The position numbers and the translations under genes were made by a program. Positions 9,501 to 16,356 of a stretch of 64,000 nucleotides of DNA are shown in pieces (the stretch's first letter is position 1; each line of letters begins with the position of its first letter). This DNA comes from Mycolicibacterium senegalense (GTDB lineage Bacteria > Actinomycetota > Actinomycetes > Mycobacteriales > Mycobacteriaceae), in contig NZ_CP081000.1 in assembly GCF_019645875.1 (NCBI RefSeq), positions 2,108,001 through 2,172,000 of the forward strand, written 5' to 3'. Under the pieces are notes generated by a model. It ran no database searches and was not told the DNA's origin. It saw only the letters and a program-made list of their open reading frames with translations.

Positions 9501-10797
9501 ACTGGACCTGGTCCGAATCCTGCCCGACACACGCAGGTATCTGGGCAGGCAGGTGTCGATCCTCGACCTGATCAGTGCCGATACCGCGGCGAACCTCGTG
9601 TGTGACGTATCGGCGAACGAGGGTTGGCTCGACGGTGCGACCGCCGCCGAGATCGAACACGACTACACCGTGCTGGCACTGCGGCGCGCGTGCGCGGTGC
9701 CGGCCTCGCGACGGTCGTCGGCGCGCCGCGAGGCGGGGCCGATCCTGGTGGTGGGCGCATCGGGCGTGCTGGGGACCGGCTTCGCCGAGGCCGTCCTGGA
9801 CCGGACCCGCGACGGTGCGGCGCACCCCGACGTGGTCCTGGCCATGAGGTCGAGTCCGCCCGACACCCCGGTCTGGGCCGAACTGCGCGGCGCGCAGGGA
9901 ATACGCATCGAGCAGTTGTGCGCCGGATTCGGCGTCGCCGAACTGGCGACGCTGATCCACCGGACCGGCGCCCGAACCCTCGTCAACTGCATCGGCAACA
10001 CGAACGTCGTCGTGCCCTATCGCGAACTCCGCTGCGCCAACGTGGAATTGGTGACTGCCATGGCCGAGACGTGCGCTCGTGTCGGCGCCAGGATGGTGCA
10101 CCTGTCGACTCATGTCGTCAACAGGGACGTCGCCGCGCCGCAGGTCGTCGACCCTCGGCAGGCCCCTTACCCCTACGCGGCCTCCAAGGCACTCGGCGAA
10201 TTGGTGGTCAGCCGCGCCGAACCGTGGCTCGACTTCACGATCGTGCGCCTACCCCGAGTCCTGGGCACCGTCGATCAGGTACGGGGCTCCGCCGACATCC
10301 TGGTGTCGGTTGCCGATGCCTGCCGCGCGCTCAACGCGTATCCGGCGGTGGAGCTGATCGAAGAGGTGACCACCGGACGCGCCGCGGCGGCCGGCATTTT
10401 GCGTCGCTTGCCAGAGTTCGGCGGCCCGGGCGAGCTCGGCTGTGGGATCCAGGTGTTGCGCGGACAGAGGGTGGCCTACCAGGAAGTGCTCGGCTCGGTG
10501 GCCGGCCGCAGGGTCGGCATCGACGAATGGAAGCGCCGGCTGGACGAAAGTGACTGGGCGAAGGCCAATGCGCGCAGGTGGTCGGTGATCGACGCCTGGA
10601 TCAGTTTGGGGCTCCGGCTCGGTGGCCGCTCCTATGCGGAATACCTGGGCGAGTTTCCGGCTCTACCGCTGCCGGTCCGCGGCGTCGGCGAACTCGTAGC
10701 GCCCGGGCCGTCCGTGGAGGCACTGATCTCTCCGGGACATTCGGGAACTGGGTGCGGCCGGGCGACGACCTATCAACAAGAGACCACGACACAGTGA
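6580..10797 (+). CDS. nrp: single-module nonribosomal peptide synthetase (C-A-PCP-reductase) for isonitrile lipopeptide
   Basis: A 1405-residue NRPS. Visible domains are: condensation (about 1-440) with the catalytic AHHILLDGG motif near His136-137; adenylation (about 460-925) with PTSGSTGEPK near 590, SSYGPTETT near 735, YATGDRV near 813 and KPNGKND near 918; peptidyl carrier with GIGSLDL (Ser974 is the expected pantetheine site); and a C-terminal NAD(P)H reductase (about 1050-1405) with VGASGVLGTGF and YPYAASK. M. tuberculosis Nrp (Rv0101) is about 2500 residues and dimodular. This one has a single module, as in the Streptomyces ScoA type. It should condense isonitrile-acyl chains with one amino acid and release an aldehyde or alcohol. 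The amino acid specificity is not read here. Confidence 0.93.
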   Translation: MRLPEDPRAQRIPLSRSQQNIYHGVLRDGDPGLYRIGRRYRFAPIPRAEFLRALHKTILANPIQLCVLTAPADDGDHPDLVPRLSVEEIVSVCADDHDAAGPAHAWESGIVGKPLVRYVVRVDGTDMVRAMEAYAHHILLDGGAIGVIEADLGHFLAGRASPESVTDGLVRVASAHRREAERIDESRQRLTAVVQGELTAAAGHIGRAGAAADGPAFAGRGVLVASAAIRGADYADVLALAERENVPLNVLVAAAATAVDASVRHTTETLLVHAVDNRFADPELNVATCLVNSIAQPVRFPPHASVAEVVRIMDRGYVKAGRRRWLREEHYRRMYLAINRTTSVQTLTLNFLREPGAPALAPFLTDAPVTSDIGPVEGMTVAAVLDEQRRTLTVNVWDRHDLPTKSAAGVASRIARALTAMTTMWDSPIAATVDAWRTVDGDGRLGSTSPGHDSAEPPAAAWFVARRESIEECRGRREHVDPWIAWLIEADIAPGDVVVFVDDDSDKALDLLLACHLAGCGYSVCDSDDELASRVRRINRYGDGISAHIVDVTSAHPSPSPGVDPQVQARIEQTVHDPHLAGRTAYVMPTSGSTGEPKLVQVSHRSLAVFGVAMTRAYGWGPDDTVLQCAPLTSDISVEEIFGAALSGAALVRSASVKAGDLPGLAGDLGACRATIVDLPTALWHLWCEDADTIAAIGSSALRQIVIGGEAVRPSSVDKWIDAAGAEKVSLVSSYGPTETTVVVTYLPIIEGGRIAEHGVRLRLGRPLVANSVVIAFGEVVVVGDTVADGHIGGDGADFGSIVTAGGARQRAYATGDRVTVDADGYPVFAGRRDALVKVSGRRVDTAAITRRIMVDPAVVDIAVELDRGRLRVWFETQRTRAGDQDPGAAASIRRVLVDSGVSSFVVTPVSGIPRKPNGKNDIARLHAGIAVGSQGRADPDIDDRATGLAGVWSAHLERPITADTSLLEEGIGSLDLVRILPDTRRYLGRQVSILDLISADTAANLVCDVSANEGWLDGATAAEIEHDYTVLALRRACAVPASRRSSARREAGPILVVGASGVLGTGFAEAVLDRTRDGAAHPDVVLAMRSSPPDTPVWAELRGAQGIRIEQLCAGFGVAELATLIHRTGARTLVNCIGNTNVVVPYRELRCANVELVTAMAETCARVGARMVHLSTHVVNRDVAAPQVVDPRQAPYPYAASKALGELVVSRAEPWLDFTIVRLPRVLGTVDQVRGSADILVSVADACRALNAYPAVELIEEVTTGRAAAAGILRRLPEFGGPGELGCGIQVLRGQRVAYQEVLGSVAGRRVGIDEWKRRLDESDWAKANARRWSVIDAWISLGLRLGGRSYAEYLGEFPALPLPVRGVGELVAPGPSVEALISPGHSGTGCGRATTYQQETTTQ

Positions 10798-10800
10798 GGG

Positions 10801-11148
10801 ATGGCAGTGACAGAAGTAGCCGCGCACAGTGAACAGACATCACGTATCAAACGGATTCGACTCGACGTGACCGGCATGTCGTGCGGAGCCTGCTCACGCC
10901 GGGTCGAGAACACGCTCAACAAGGTCGACGGAGTCCAGGCCACCGTCGACATCTCCACCAAGATCGCGACGGTCGACGCCCGTCACGACATCACGGTCGC
11001 CGAGTTGTGCGACGCGGTGGAGCGGGCCGGCTACCACGCCGAAGAACGCACCGCCGGCCACGACGACCAATCCGCGCCGGCCCAGAAAAGCCCGTCGATC
11101 GTGGCGAGGGCCATCCGCTGGGTGACCGTCGGGCACATGGGCGGCTGA
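10801..11148 (+). CDS. stand-alone HMA-domain metallochaperone (CopZ-like)
   Basis: A 115-residue protein with one heavy-metal-associated domain (about residues 18-85) carrying the GMSCGAC copper site, followed by a 30-residue tail. It starts 3 bp after the NRPS stop and is therefore almost certainly the last gene of the isonitrile operon. Its HMA domain is strikingly similar to the N-terminal HMA domain of CtpB encoded 2.5 kb downstream (shared blocks [17 protein letters not shown] and ERAGY), more so than expected for unrelated chaperones. Either it arose by partial duplication of a ctpA/ctpB-type gene or it is a remnant that became a chaperone. Copper(I) binding is the expected function. 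Confidence 0.85.
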   Translation: MAVTEVAAHSEQTSRIKRIRLDVTGMSCGACSRRVENTLNKVDGVQATVDISTKIATVDARHDITVAELCDAVERAGYHAEERTAGHDDQSAPAQKSPSIVARAIRWVTVGHMGG

Positions 11149-11167
11149 AAACAGGCGGCCGGTTGCC

Positions 11168-11196
11168 GGGAACTGCCGAGGCAGTACGAACGACCA
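11168..11196 (+). promoter_or_regulatory. predicted SigC promoter upstream of the PepSY gene
   Basis: GGGAAC (11168-11173), 17-bp spacer, CGACCA (11191-11196), ending 34 bp before the ATG of the PepSY protein. The PepSY gene thus has its own start point although it follows the operon closely. SigC assignment is inferred from the shared pattern. Confidence 0.75.
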
Positions 11197-11230
11197 CTCT
11201 TATCGAGGACCGTTCGACCACTGAGGAGCC

Positions 11231-12670
11231 ATGGGCGAGAACCCGGCGACAGCCACCGATGAGAGCCAGACTCCGGAGCCGAGGCCACAGGTCGGAACCG
11301 CGCACTACCGCGCTTTCCTGCAGCGACTGCACTTCTACGCGGGCCTCTTCGTAGGGCCATTCCTGTTGATCGCCGCGATCAGCGGTGGCTTGTACGCCAT
11401 CGCACCCACCATTGAGCAGTTCGTCTATCGTGATCAGCTCCAAAGCCACAGCAGCGGCGACATCCTGCCGGTCACCGAACAGGTACGGGCCGCCCAGGCG
11501 CAGCGTCCCGACCTGACGGTTACCGCAGTGCGTCCCGCGACCGGTCCCGGCGAGACCACCCGGGTGATGTTCGACGACCCGTCGCTGGGTGAGTCCGAGC
11601 GCCACGCCGTGTTCATCGATCCCGTGACGGCGTCTTCGCGCGGCGAGCTGACGGTCTACGGCAGCAGCGGTGCGCTGCCGGTGAGGACCTGGATCGATCA
11701 GCTGCACCGCAGCCTGCACCTCGGGGAGCCTGGCCGCCTGTACAGCGAGCTGGCAGCCTCCTGGCTGTGGCTGATCGCGCTGGCCGGGGTCTTCCTGTGG
11801 TGGGGACGGTACCGGCGTGCTTCACGACGCCCAGACCCCGACGCCCGGCTGCTGACGCTGGACCGCTCGAGCCGAGGTCGAGCCCGGACCCTGAACTGGC
11901 ATGGGGTGGTGGGAATCTGGATCGCCGTGGGCTTGCTGTTCCTGTCCGCGACGGGACTCACCTGGTCACGGTTCGCCGGCGACAACGTCACCGATCTGCG
12001 CACCGCACTGTCGTGGGAGACACCGGCGGTGTCGACCGCACTCAACGGCGCTCCCGGCGGCGAAATGTCCGGCCATGAGGGGCATCACAGCGCCCCGGCA
12101 GCAGCTCACCCGAACGGCGCGTCATTGGTCGGTGACATCGACCGGGTGCTGAAAGCGGCACACGAGGCCGGTGTTGACGGAAAGGTCGAGGTGAGCATTC
12201 CCTCGGACTCGCACACCGCCTTCACCGTGGCCCAGACCCGGCAGCCCTGGGTGATGTCGAACAACGCGGTGGCCGTCGACGGGGCGACGGCAACGGTGAG
12301 CGACACCTCCTGGTTCTCCGACTGGCCCTTGGCCGCAAAGCTTTCCGCGTGGGGCATCCAGCTGCACATGGGGCTGCTGTTCGGGATCGCCAACCAGCTT
12401 CTGTTGCTGGGACTGGCGCTCGCGTTGGTCACCGTCATCGTGCGCGGTTACCGGATGTGGTGGCAGCGTCGGCCCACCGCCGGTCGCCGGCCGGTGGGGT
12501 CTGCGCCTCGGCGCGGTGTGCTCGCCGGACTGCCGCCCGCGGCTGCGGTGGCCGTGGTCGTGGCGGCGGCGACGATCGGCTGGTTCATCCCGTTGCTGGG
12601 CGTCAGCCTGGTGGTGTTCGTGGCAGTGGACGTCGCCGTGGGATGGCGGCAGCACCGCCGGCAGCGCTAG
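11231..12670 (+). CDS. PepSY-associated transmembrane protein with His-rich periplasmic loop
   Basis: A 479-residue inner-membrane protein of the PepSY-TM family, which often accompanies metallophore uptake genes and has been proposed to act in reductive metal release. Expected topology: TM1 around residues 36-60, a large outer loop, TM2 around 175-195, TM3 around 228-250, a second outer loop, TM4 around 385-405, and two more near the C-terminus (about 435-475). The second loop contains the His/Met-rich segment [16 protein letters not shown], a likely copper site. The start ATG has GAGGAG 3-8 bp upstream. The 3' end overlaps that of the convergent sigC by 4 bp. Import or reduction of chalkophore-bound copper is a hypothesis from context. 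Confidence 0.85.
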   Translation: MGENPATATDESQTPEPRPQVGTAHYRAFLQRLHFYAGLFVGPFLLIAAISGGLYAIAPTIEQFVYRDQLQSHSSGDILPVTEQVRAAQAQRPDLTVTAVRPATGPGETTRVMFDDPSLGESERHAVFIDPVTASSRGELTVYGSSGALPVRTWIDQLHRSLHLGEPGRLYSELAASWLWLIALAGVFLWWGRYRRASRRPDPDARLLTLDRSSRGRARTLNWHGVVGIWIAVGLLFLSATGLTWSRFAGDNVTDLRTALSWETPAVSTALNGAPGGEMSGHEGHHSAPAAAHPNGASLVGDIDRVLKAAHEAGVDGKVEVSIPSDSHTAFTVAQTRQPWVMSNNAVAVDGATATVSDTSWFSDWPLAAKLSAWGIQLHMGLLFGIANQLLLLGLALALVTVIVRGYRMWWQRRPTAGRRPVGSAPRRGVLAGLPPAAAVAVVVAAATIGWFIPLLGVSLVVFVAVDVAVGWRQHRRQR

Positions 12671-13233
12671 CCGGTGAGATCGTCGCGTTCGGCTGCGGCG
12701 ATCAGGTCTTCGCGGGCGCGTGCCACCCGGGAACGGATGGTGCCGACGGGGCAGCCGCACACCTCGGCGGCTTCGGCGTAGGACAGGCCCAGGACCTGGG
12801 TCAGCAGCAGGGCGTGGCGCCGGTCGGGATCCAGGCCGTCGAGCAGGAGGCGGAGTTCCACCATCTTCTCGAACCCGCCGACCGGGCGGTAGCTCTCCAG
12901 GACCTGCTCGACGTCCACCCCGTGCTGGGTGCGCGGCCGGCTCTGTTTGTGCCGAATCTGGTCGACCACCACGCGGCGGGCGATCGACAGCAGCCAGGTG
13001 CGCGCGGAGGAGCGGCCGCTGAACCGGGGCAGCGCGGTGATGGCGCGCATGAACGTCTCTTGGGTGAGGTCGTCGGCCGAACCGGCGTCGCCGAGGTAGG
13101 CGACGGTGCGCCAGACGTCGGTCTGGGTGGCCCGGATGAATTGCTCGAGCGCCGCTGAGTCACCGCGGCCGGCGGCGAAGGCCAGCCGCGTAACGTGGTC
13201 CTCGCCGCGTTCGGTAGTCACGGTCCTCGACAT
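12667..13233 (-). CDS. sigC: ECF RNA polymerase sigma factor SigC
   Basis: A 188-residue ECF sigma factor. Region 2 contains [12 protein letters not shown] and region 4 contains [30 protein letters not shown]. Both are nearly identical to M. tuberculosis SigC (Rv2069), as is the C-terminal DDLTG. ATG at 13233 is used. GTG at 13221 is an alternative. In M. tuberculosis SigC lies elsewhere, so its placement here, divergent from ctpB and between copper genes, is direct positional evidence of its targets. The ctpB promoter begins 15 bp upstream of this ATG. I see no copy of the GGGAAC/CGAC promoter facing sigC itself, so autoregulation is not supported. No anti-sigma gene is directly adjacent, but one candidate lies 6 kb away. 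Confidence 0.93.
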   Translation of the reverse strand: MSRTVTTERGEDHVTRLAFAAGRGDSAALEQFIRATQTDVWRTVAYLGDAGSADDLTQETFMRAITALPRFSGRSSARTWLLSIARRVVVDQIRHKQSRPRTQHGVDVEQVLESYRPVGGFEKMVELRLLLDGLDPDRRHALLLTQVLGLSYAEAAEVCGCPVGTIRSRVARAREDLIAAAERDDLTG

Positions 13234-13248
13234 TATTCGATGCCGCCC

Positions 13249-13277
13249 GGGAACTCGGCATCGGGCCGGAGCGACTA
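13249..13277 (+). promoter_or_regulatory. predicted SigC promoter upstream of ctpB
   Basis: GGGAAC (13249-13254), 17-bp spacer, CGACTA (13272-13277), with both hexamers identical to the PPE1 promoter. It lies in the 109-bp sigC-ctpB divergent intergenic region, 65 bp before the ctpB GTG. Confidence 0.77.
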
Positions 13278-13342
13278 GATATCTGGTGACCTATGTCGAT
13301 GACGTAGGCCACCGACGTGGTGAGTGAGCAATTGGAGTAGTG

Positions 13343-15640
13343 GTGACCACAGCAACTGTCGCCGACAACACGGCGACCCAGCGCATCGCGCTCGACGTCA
13401 CAGGAATGTCGTGCGGGGCCTGCGCTGCCCGCGTGGAGAACAAACTCAACAAAGTCGACGGGGTGCGCGCGTCAGTGAACTTCGCCACACGCGTCGCCAC
13501 CGTGGAAGCCACCGCGGACGTCGGCGTCGACCAGCTCTGTGCGGTGATCGAGCGGGCCGGTTATCAGGCAGCGCCGCGAGTCGAGCGCGCCGCGACCGAC
13601 GTCGACCCGGATGCCGACCACGCCCGCAGCCTGCTGCTGCGCCTCGCGATCGCCGCCGTGTTGTTCATCCCGCTGGCCGATCTGTCAGTGATGTTTGCCG
13701 TGGTGCCCGACACCAGATTCACCGGCTGGCAGTGGGTGCTGACCGCGCTGGCAGCACCGATCGTCACGTGGGCGGCCTGGCCGTTCCACCGCGTGGCGCT
13801 GCGCAATGCCCGGCACGGAACCTCGACCATGGAGACCTTGATCTCCATCGGCGTGACCGCCGCCACGGTGTGGTCGATGTACACGATCTTCTTCGACCAT
13901 CAGACCTACCACGCTGCGGGCGTGTGGCAGGCGCTGCTCGGCAGCGATGCGATCTATCTCGAGGTCGCCGCGGGAGTAACGGTTTTCGTGCTCGCCGGCC
14001 GCTACTTCGAGGCGCGCGCCCGCTCCCGTGCCGGGGGAGCGTTGCGGGCGCTCGCCGCACTCGGAGCCAAGTCGGTGACCGTGCTGCTCGCCGACGGTGG
14101 CGAGCTCGTGCTGCCCGCGGACGAGCTCAAAGAAGGACAGCGTTTCGTCGTCCGCCCGGGCGAGGCCATCGCCGCCGACGGCCTCGTGGTCAGCGGGGCG
14201 GCCGCGGTCGACGTCAGCGCGATGACCGGAGAGTCGAAACCGATTCAGACCCAGGAAGGTTCAAGCGTCGTCGGTGGAACCGTGGTGCTCGACGGCCGGT
14301 TGGTCGTCGAAGCGGCTGCGGTAGGTCCTGACACCCGGTTCGCCGGGATGGTCCGACTGGTGGAGCAGGCACAGGCGCAGAAGGCCGACGCGCAGCGACT
14401 TGCCGATCGCATCGCCTCGGTGTTCGTGCCATGTGTGCTCGTGATCGCGGCGGCCACCGCTGTCGGTTGGCTGTTGATCGACGGCGACGTCAACCGCGCG
14501 GTGTCGGCGGCCCTGGCCGTTCTGGTGATCGCCTGCCCGTGCGCGCTGGGCCTGGCCACTCCGACCGCGATGATGGTGGCCTCCGGCCGCGGCGCCCAGC
14601 TGGGCATCTTCCTCAAGGGGCACCGGGCGCTGGAGGCGATCCGCGCGGTCGACACGGTCGTGTTCGACAAGACCGGCACCCTGACCACCGGCCAACCTCA
14701 GGTCATCACCGTCGCCGTGGCCGACGGCTGGACCGAGGACGAGGTTCTCGGACCCGCGGCGGCCGTCGAGACCGCATCCGAGCATCCCGTGGCACATGCG
14801 ATCGTCACCGCCCGCGCCGAACACGAGATCGCCGCTGTCGAGGATTTCCAGGCGTTCGCGGGGCACGGCGTGGCCGGCTCGGTCGACGGCGTGACCGTGG
14901 TGGTCGGACGCCCCGGCTGGGTGACCCGCGACCGCGTGGTGCCGGCCAACCTCGCCGCAGCCCGCAAGACGGGCGAGTCACAGGGCCAGACAGTCGTCTT
15001 CGTCGCACACGGCGACACGGTCTGCGGTGCCATCTGCATCGCAGACGCGGTCAAGGAGTCGGCTGCCGGTGCCATCGCACGACTTCACGCCGAGGGCATG
15101 CGAACCATGCTGCTGACCGGTGACAACGCCGCGACGGCCGCCGCGATCGGGGCGGCCGTGGGTATCGACGACGTGGTCGCCGAAGTCCTGCCCGAGGACA
15201 AGGTCGGCGCGATCGAAAAGCTGCGCGACCAGGGCCGGGTGGTGGCCATGGTCGGTGACGGAATCAACGACGGTCCCGCACTGGCATGTGCTGACCTGGG
15301 CCTGGCCATCGGCCGCGGGACCGACGTCGCCATCGGCGCGGCCGACATCATCCTGGTCCGCGACAATCTCGACTCGGTGCCGCAGGCGCTGGGTCTGGCC
15401 CGCGCGACGATGCGGACCATCCGGCTCAACATGATCTGGGCGTTCGGCTACAACGTAGCGGCCATACCGATTGCCGCAGCGGGCCTGTTGAACCCGTTGA
15501 TCGCGGGCGCGGCGATGGCGGTGTCGTCGTTCTTGGTGGTGTCGAACAGCCTGCGGTTGCGCAATTACGGCACGGTCCAACCGAATACGTTCAGCGATGC
15601 TCAACCGGAGGAGCGGGCGGCGGCGCGCATATCCGGCTGA
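13343..15640 (+). CDS. ctpB: copper-type P1B ATPase CtpB
   Basis: A 765-residue cation-translocating P-type ATPase. In order: N-terminal HMA domain with GMSCGAC (Cys24 and Cys27), TM helices, actuator motif MTGESKP, the transmembrane CPC motif in IACPCALG (about Cys398-Cys400) that marks Cu(I)/Ag(I) transporters, phosphorylation site DKTGT (Asp442), SEHPVAHA, and GDGINDGPA. It matches M. tuberculosis CtpB (Rv0103c). GTG at 13343 fits GGAG at 13334-13337 better than GTG at 13340. Its promoter, the neighbouring sigC and the CopD-CtaG gene suggest delivery of copper to exported cuproenzymes under scarcity rather than detoxification. Direction and purpose are inference. The 3' end overlaps the convergent gene by 40 bp. 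Confidence 0.94.
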   Translation: MTTATVADNTATQRIALDVTGMSCGACAARVENKLNKVDGVRASVNFATRVATVEATADVGVDQLCAVIERAGYQAAPRVERAATDVDPDADHARSLLLRLAIAAVLFIPLADLSVMFAVVPDTRFTGWQWVLTALAAPIVTWAAWPFHRVALRNARHGTSTMETLISIGVTAATVWSMYTIFFDHQTYHAAGVWQALLGSDAIYLEVAAGVTVFVLAGRYFEARARSRAGGALRALAALGAKSVTVLLADGGELVLPADELKEGQRFVVRPGEAIAADGLVVSGAAAVDVSAMTGESKPIQTQEGSSVVGGTVVLDGRLVVEAAAVGPDTRFAGMVRLVEQAQAQKADAQRLADRIASVFVPCVLVIAAATAVGWLLIDGDVNRAVSAALAVLVIACPCALGLATPTAMMVASGRGAQLGIFLKGHRALEAIRAVDTVVFDKTGTLTTGQPQVITVAVADGWTEDEVLGPAAAVETASEHPVAHAIVTARAEHEIAAVEDFQAFAGHGVAGSVDGVTVVVGRPGWVTRDRVVPANLAAARKTGESQGQTVVFVAHGDTVCGAICIADAVKESAAGAIARLHAEGMRTMLLTGDNAATAAAIGAAVGIDDVVAEVLPEDKVGAIEKLRDQGRVVAMVGDGINDGPALACADLGLAIGRGTDVAIGAADIILVRDNLDSVPQALGLARATMRTIRLNMIWAFGYNVAAIPIAAAGLLNPLIAGAAMAVSSFLVVSNSLRLRNYGTVQPNTFSDAQPEERAAARISG

Positions 15641-16089
15641 GACGAGTCGAGCGGGGCCAGGCACACACCCAGCCATCCCGCCGTCAATGCCGCGACGGTG
15701 ACGGTGCCCAGTACCGCCGGAACCCAGGAGGCGGTGTGCGCGGTGTGATGCCACCAGAACGCTCCGGCGCCGCCCACCGTGGCGACAGCCGAAGCGCAGG
15801 TCGCCATGCAGCACCACCGAAACCGGCGACGTAGCAGGGCGAAAGCCGAGGCCACCGCCGCAAGGGCGAACAGAGAGATTGCCACCAGCGATATCCAGTG
15901 CCCGTTGCGGGTGGCGCCGGCGGGAACGTCGCCGGTGGCGCGCAGCGCGACGGCCGTCCCCGCCAGCGCGGTGACGAGTGCGGCCAGGACACGGGCGCGG
16001 GTCGGACTGATCCAGACGTCCTCGAACACCGTCCGCTCGATGGCTCGCAGCTCGGTCTCCACCGACGCGGCCATCTGCTGAGAAGTCAC
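15601..16089 (-). CDS. small polytopic membrane protein with WCCMATC cluster
   Basis: A 162-residue protein I do not recognise at family level. A soluble N-terminus (about residues 1-30, [16 protein letters not shown]) is followed by about four hydrophobic segments (about 33-52, 66-86, 90-110 and 118-140). The segment [13 protein letters not shown] between the second and third carries three Cys and one Met, and [12 protein letters not shown] follows, so metal binding is plausible. The start is GTG at 16089 with GAAAGG about 8 bp upstream on the minus strand. A SigC-like promoter (CGGAAC-N17-CGACCA) lies 53 bp upstream. It converges on ctpB with a 40-bp overlap. Context suggests a copper-starvation role. 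The function is unknown. Confidence 0.72.
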   Translation of the reverse strand: MTSQQMAASVETELRAIERTVFEDVWISPTRARVLAALVTALAGTAVALRATGDVPAGATRNGHWISLVAISLFALAAVASAFALLRRRFRWCCMATCASAVATVGGAGAFWWHHTAHTASWVPAVLGTVTVAALTAGWLGVCLAPLDSSQPDMRAAARSSG

Positions 16090-16142
16090 TGAAACACCTT
16101 TCGGATCGTCCGTGCGGTCTGGATATCGGTCGCCCCGTTGAT

Positions 16143-16171
16143 TGGTCGGCGACACGGCCGGATAAGTTCCG
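16143..16171 (-). promoter_or_regulatory. predicted SigC promoter upstream of the small membrane protein
   Basis: Read on the minus strand: CGGAAC (16171-16166), 17-bp spacer, CGACCA (16148-16143), 53 bp before the GTG at 16089. The first base of the -35 hexamer departs from the other five sites. Spacing and the -10 hexamer match exactly. Confidence 0.65.
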
Positions 16172-16199
16172 TTGCCGCCTGATCGGCGGGTGTCGGGCG

Positions 16200-16205
16200 T
16201 AGCCT
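16200..16205 (+). promoter_or_regulatory. -10 box of leaderless metallothionein-like mRNA
   Basis: TAGCCT (TANNNT type) ends 7 nt before the ATG at 16213, the standard geometry of mycobacterial leaderless transcripts. No GGGAAC element is seen, so this gene appears to use a housekeeping-type promoter, unlike its neighbours. I do not see a clear -35. Confidence 0.5.
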
Positions 16206-16212
16206 CATATGC

Positions 16213-16323
16213 ATGACCAGCAATGAGACGGCCGGATCGACGAAGTGCGACAACCCGAACTGTACGTGCGAGAACTGCAACTGCGGGAGCAACTGCACCT
16301 GCGGTGCCGACACGTCTGAATGA
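16213..16323 (+). CDS. metallothionein-like 36-residue cysteine-rich peptide
   Basis: A 36-residue peptide with seven Cys at positions 12, 17, 19, 22, 24, 28 and 30, arranged as C-x4-C-x-C-x2-C-x-C-x3-C-x-C (for example CTCENCNCG and CTCG). The density and C-x-C pairs are those of metallothioneins that bind Cu(I) or Zn(II) as thiolate clusters. It is not obviously alignable with M. tuberculosis MymT, so I leave it unnamed. It starts at an ATG 7 nt after a -10 box, probably as a leaderless mRNA, and ends 33 bp before the convergent end of the CopD-CtaG gene. Position inside a copper island supports a copper-buffering role. It is short enough to be missed by automatic annotation. Confidence 0.85.
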   Translation: MTSNETAGSTKCDNPNCTCENCNCGSNCTCGADTSE

Positions 16324-16356
16324 CCGCTGGCTCTCCCCATCCGGTTGCGGGCGGTG

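Noticed and set aside
10801..11148. HMA gene as a truncated P-type ATPase pseudogene
   Set aside because: The metal site is intact, the gene is correctly placed in the operon and it ends in a plausible tail. A functional chaperone is the better reading, though a ctpA-derived origin is likely.
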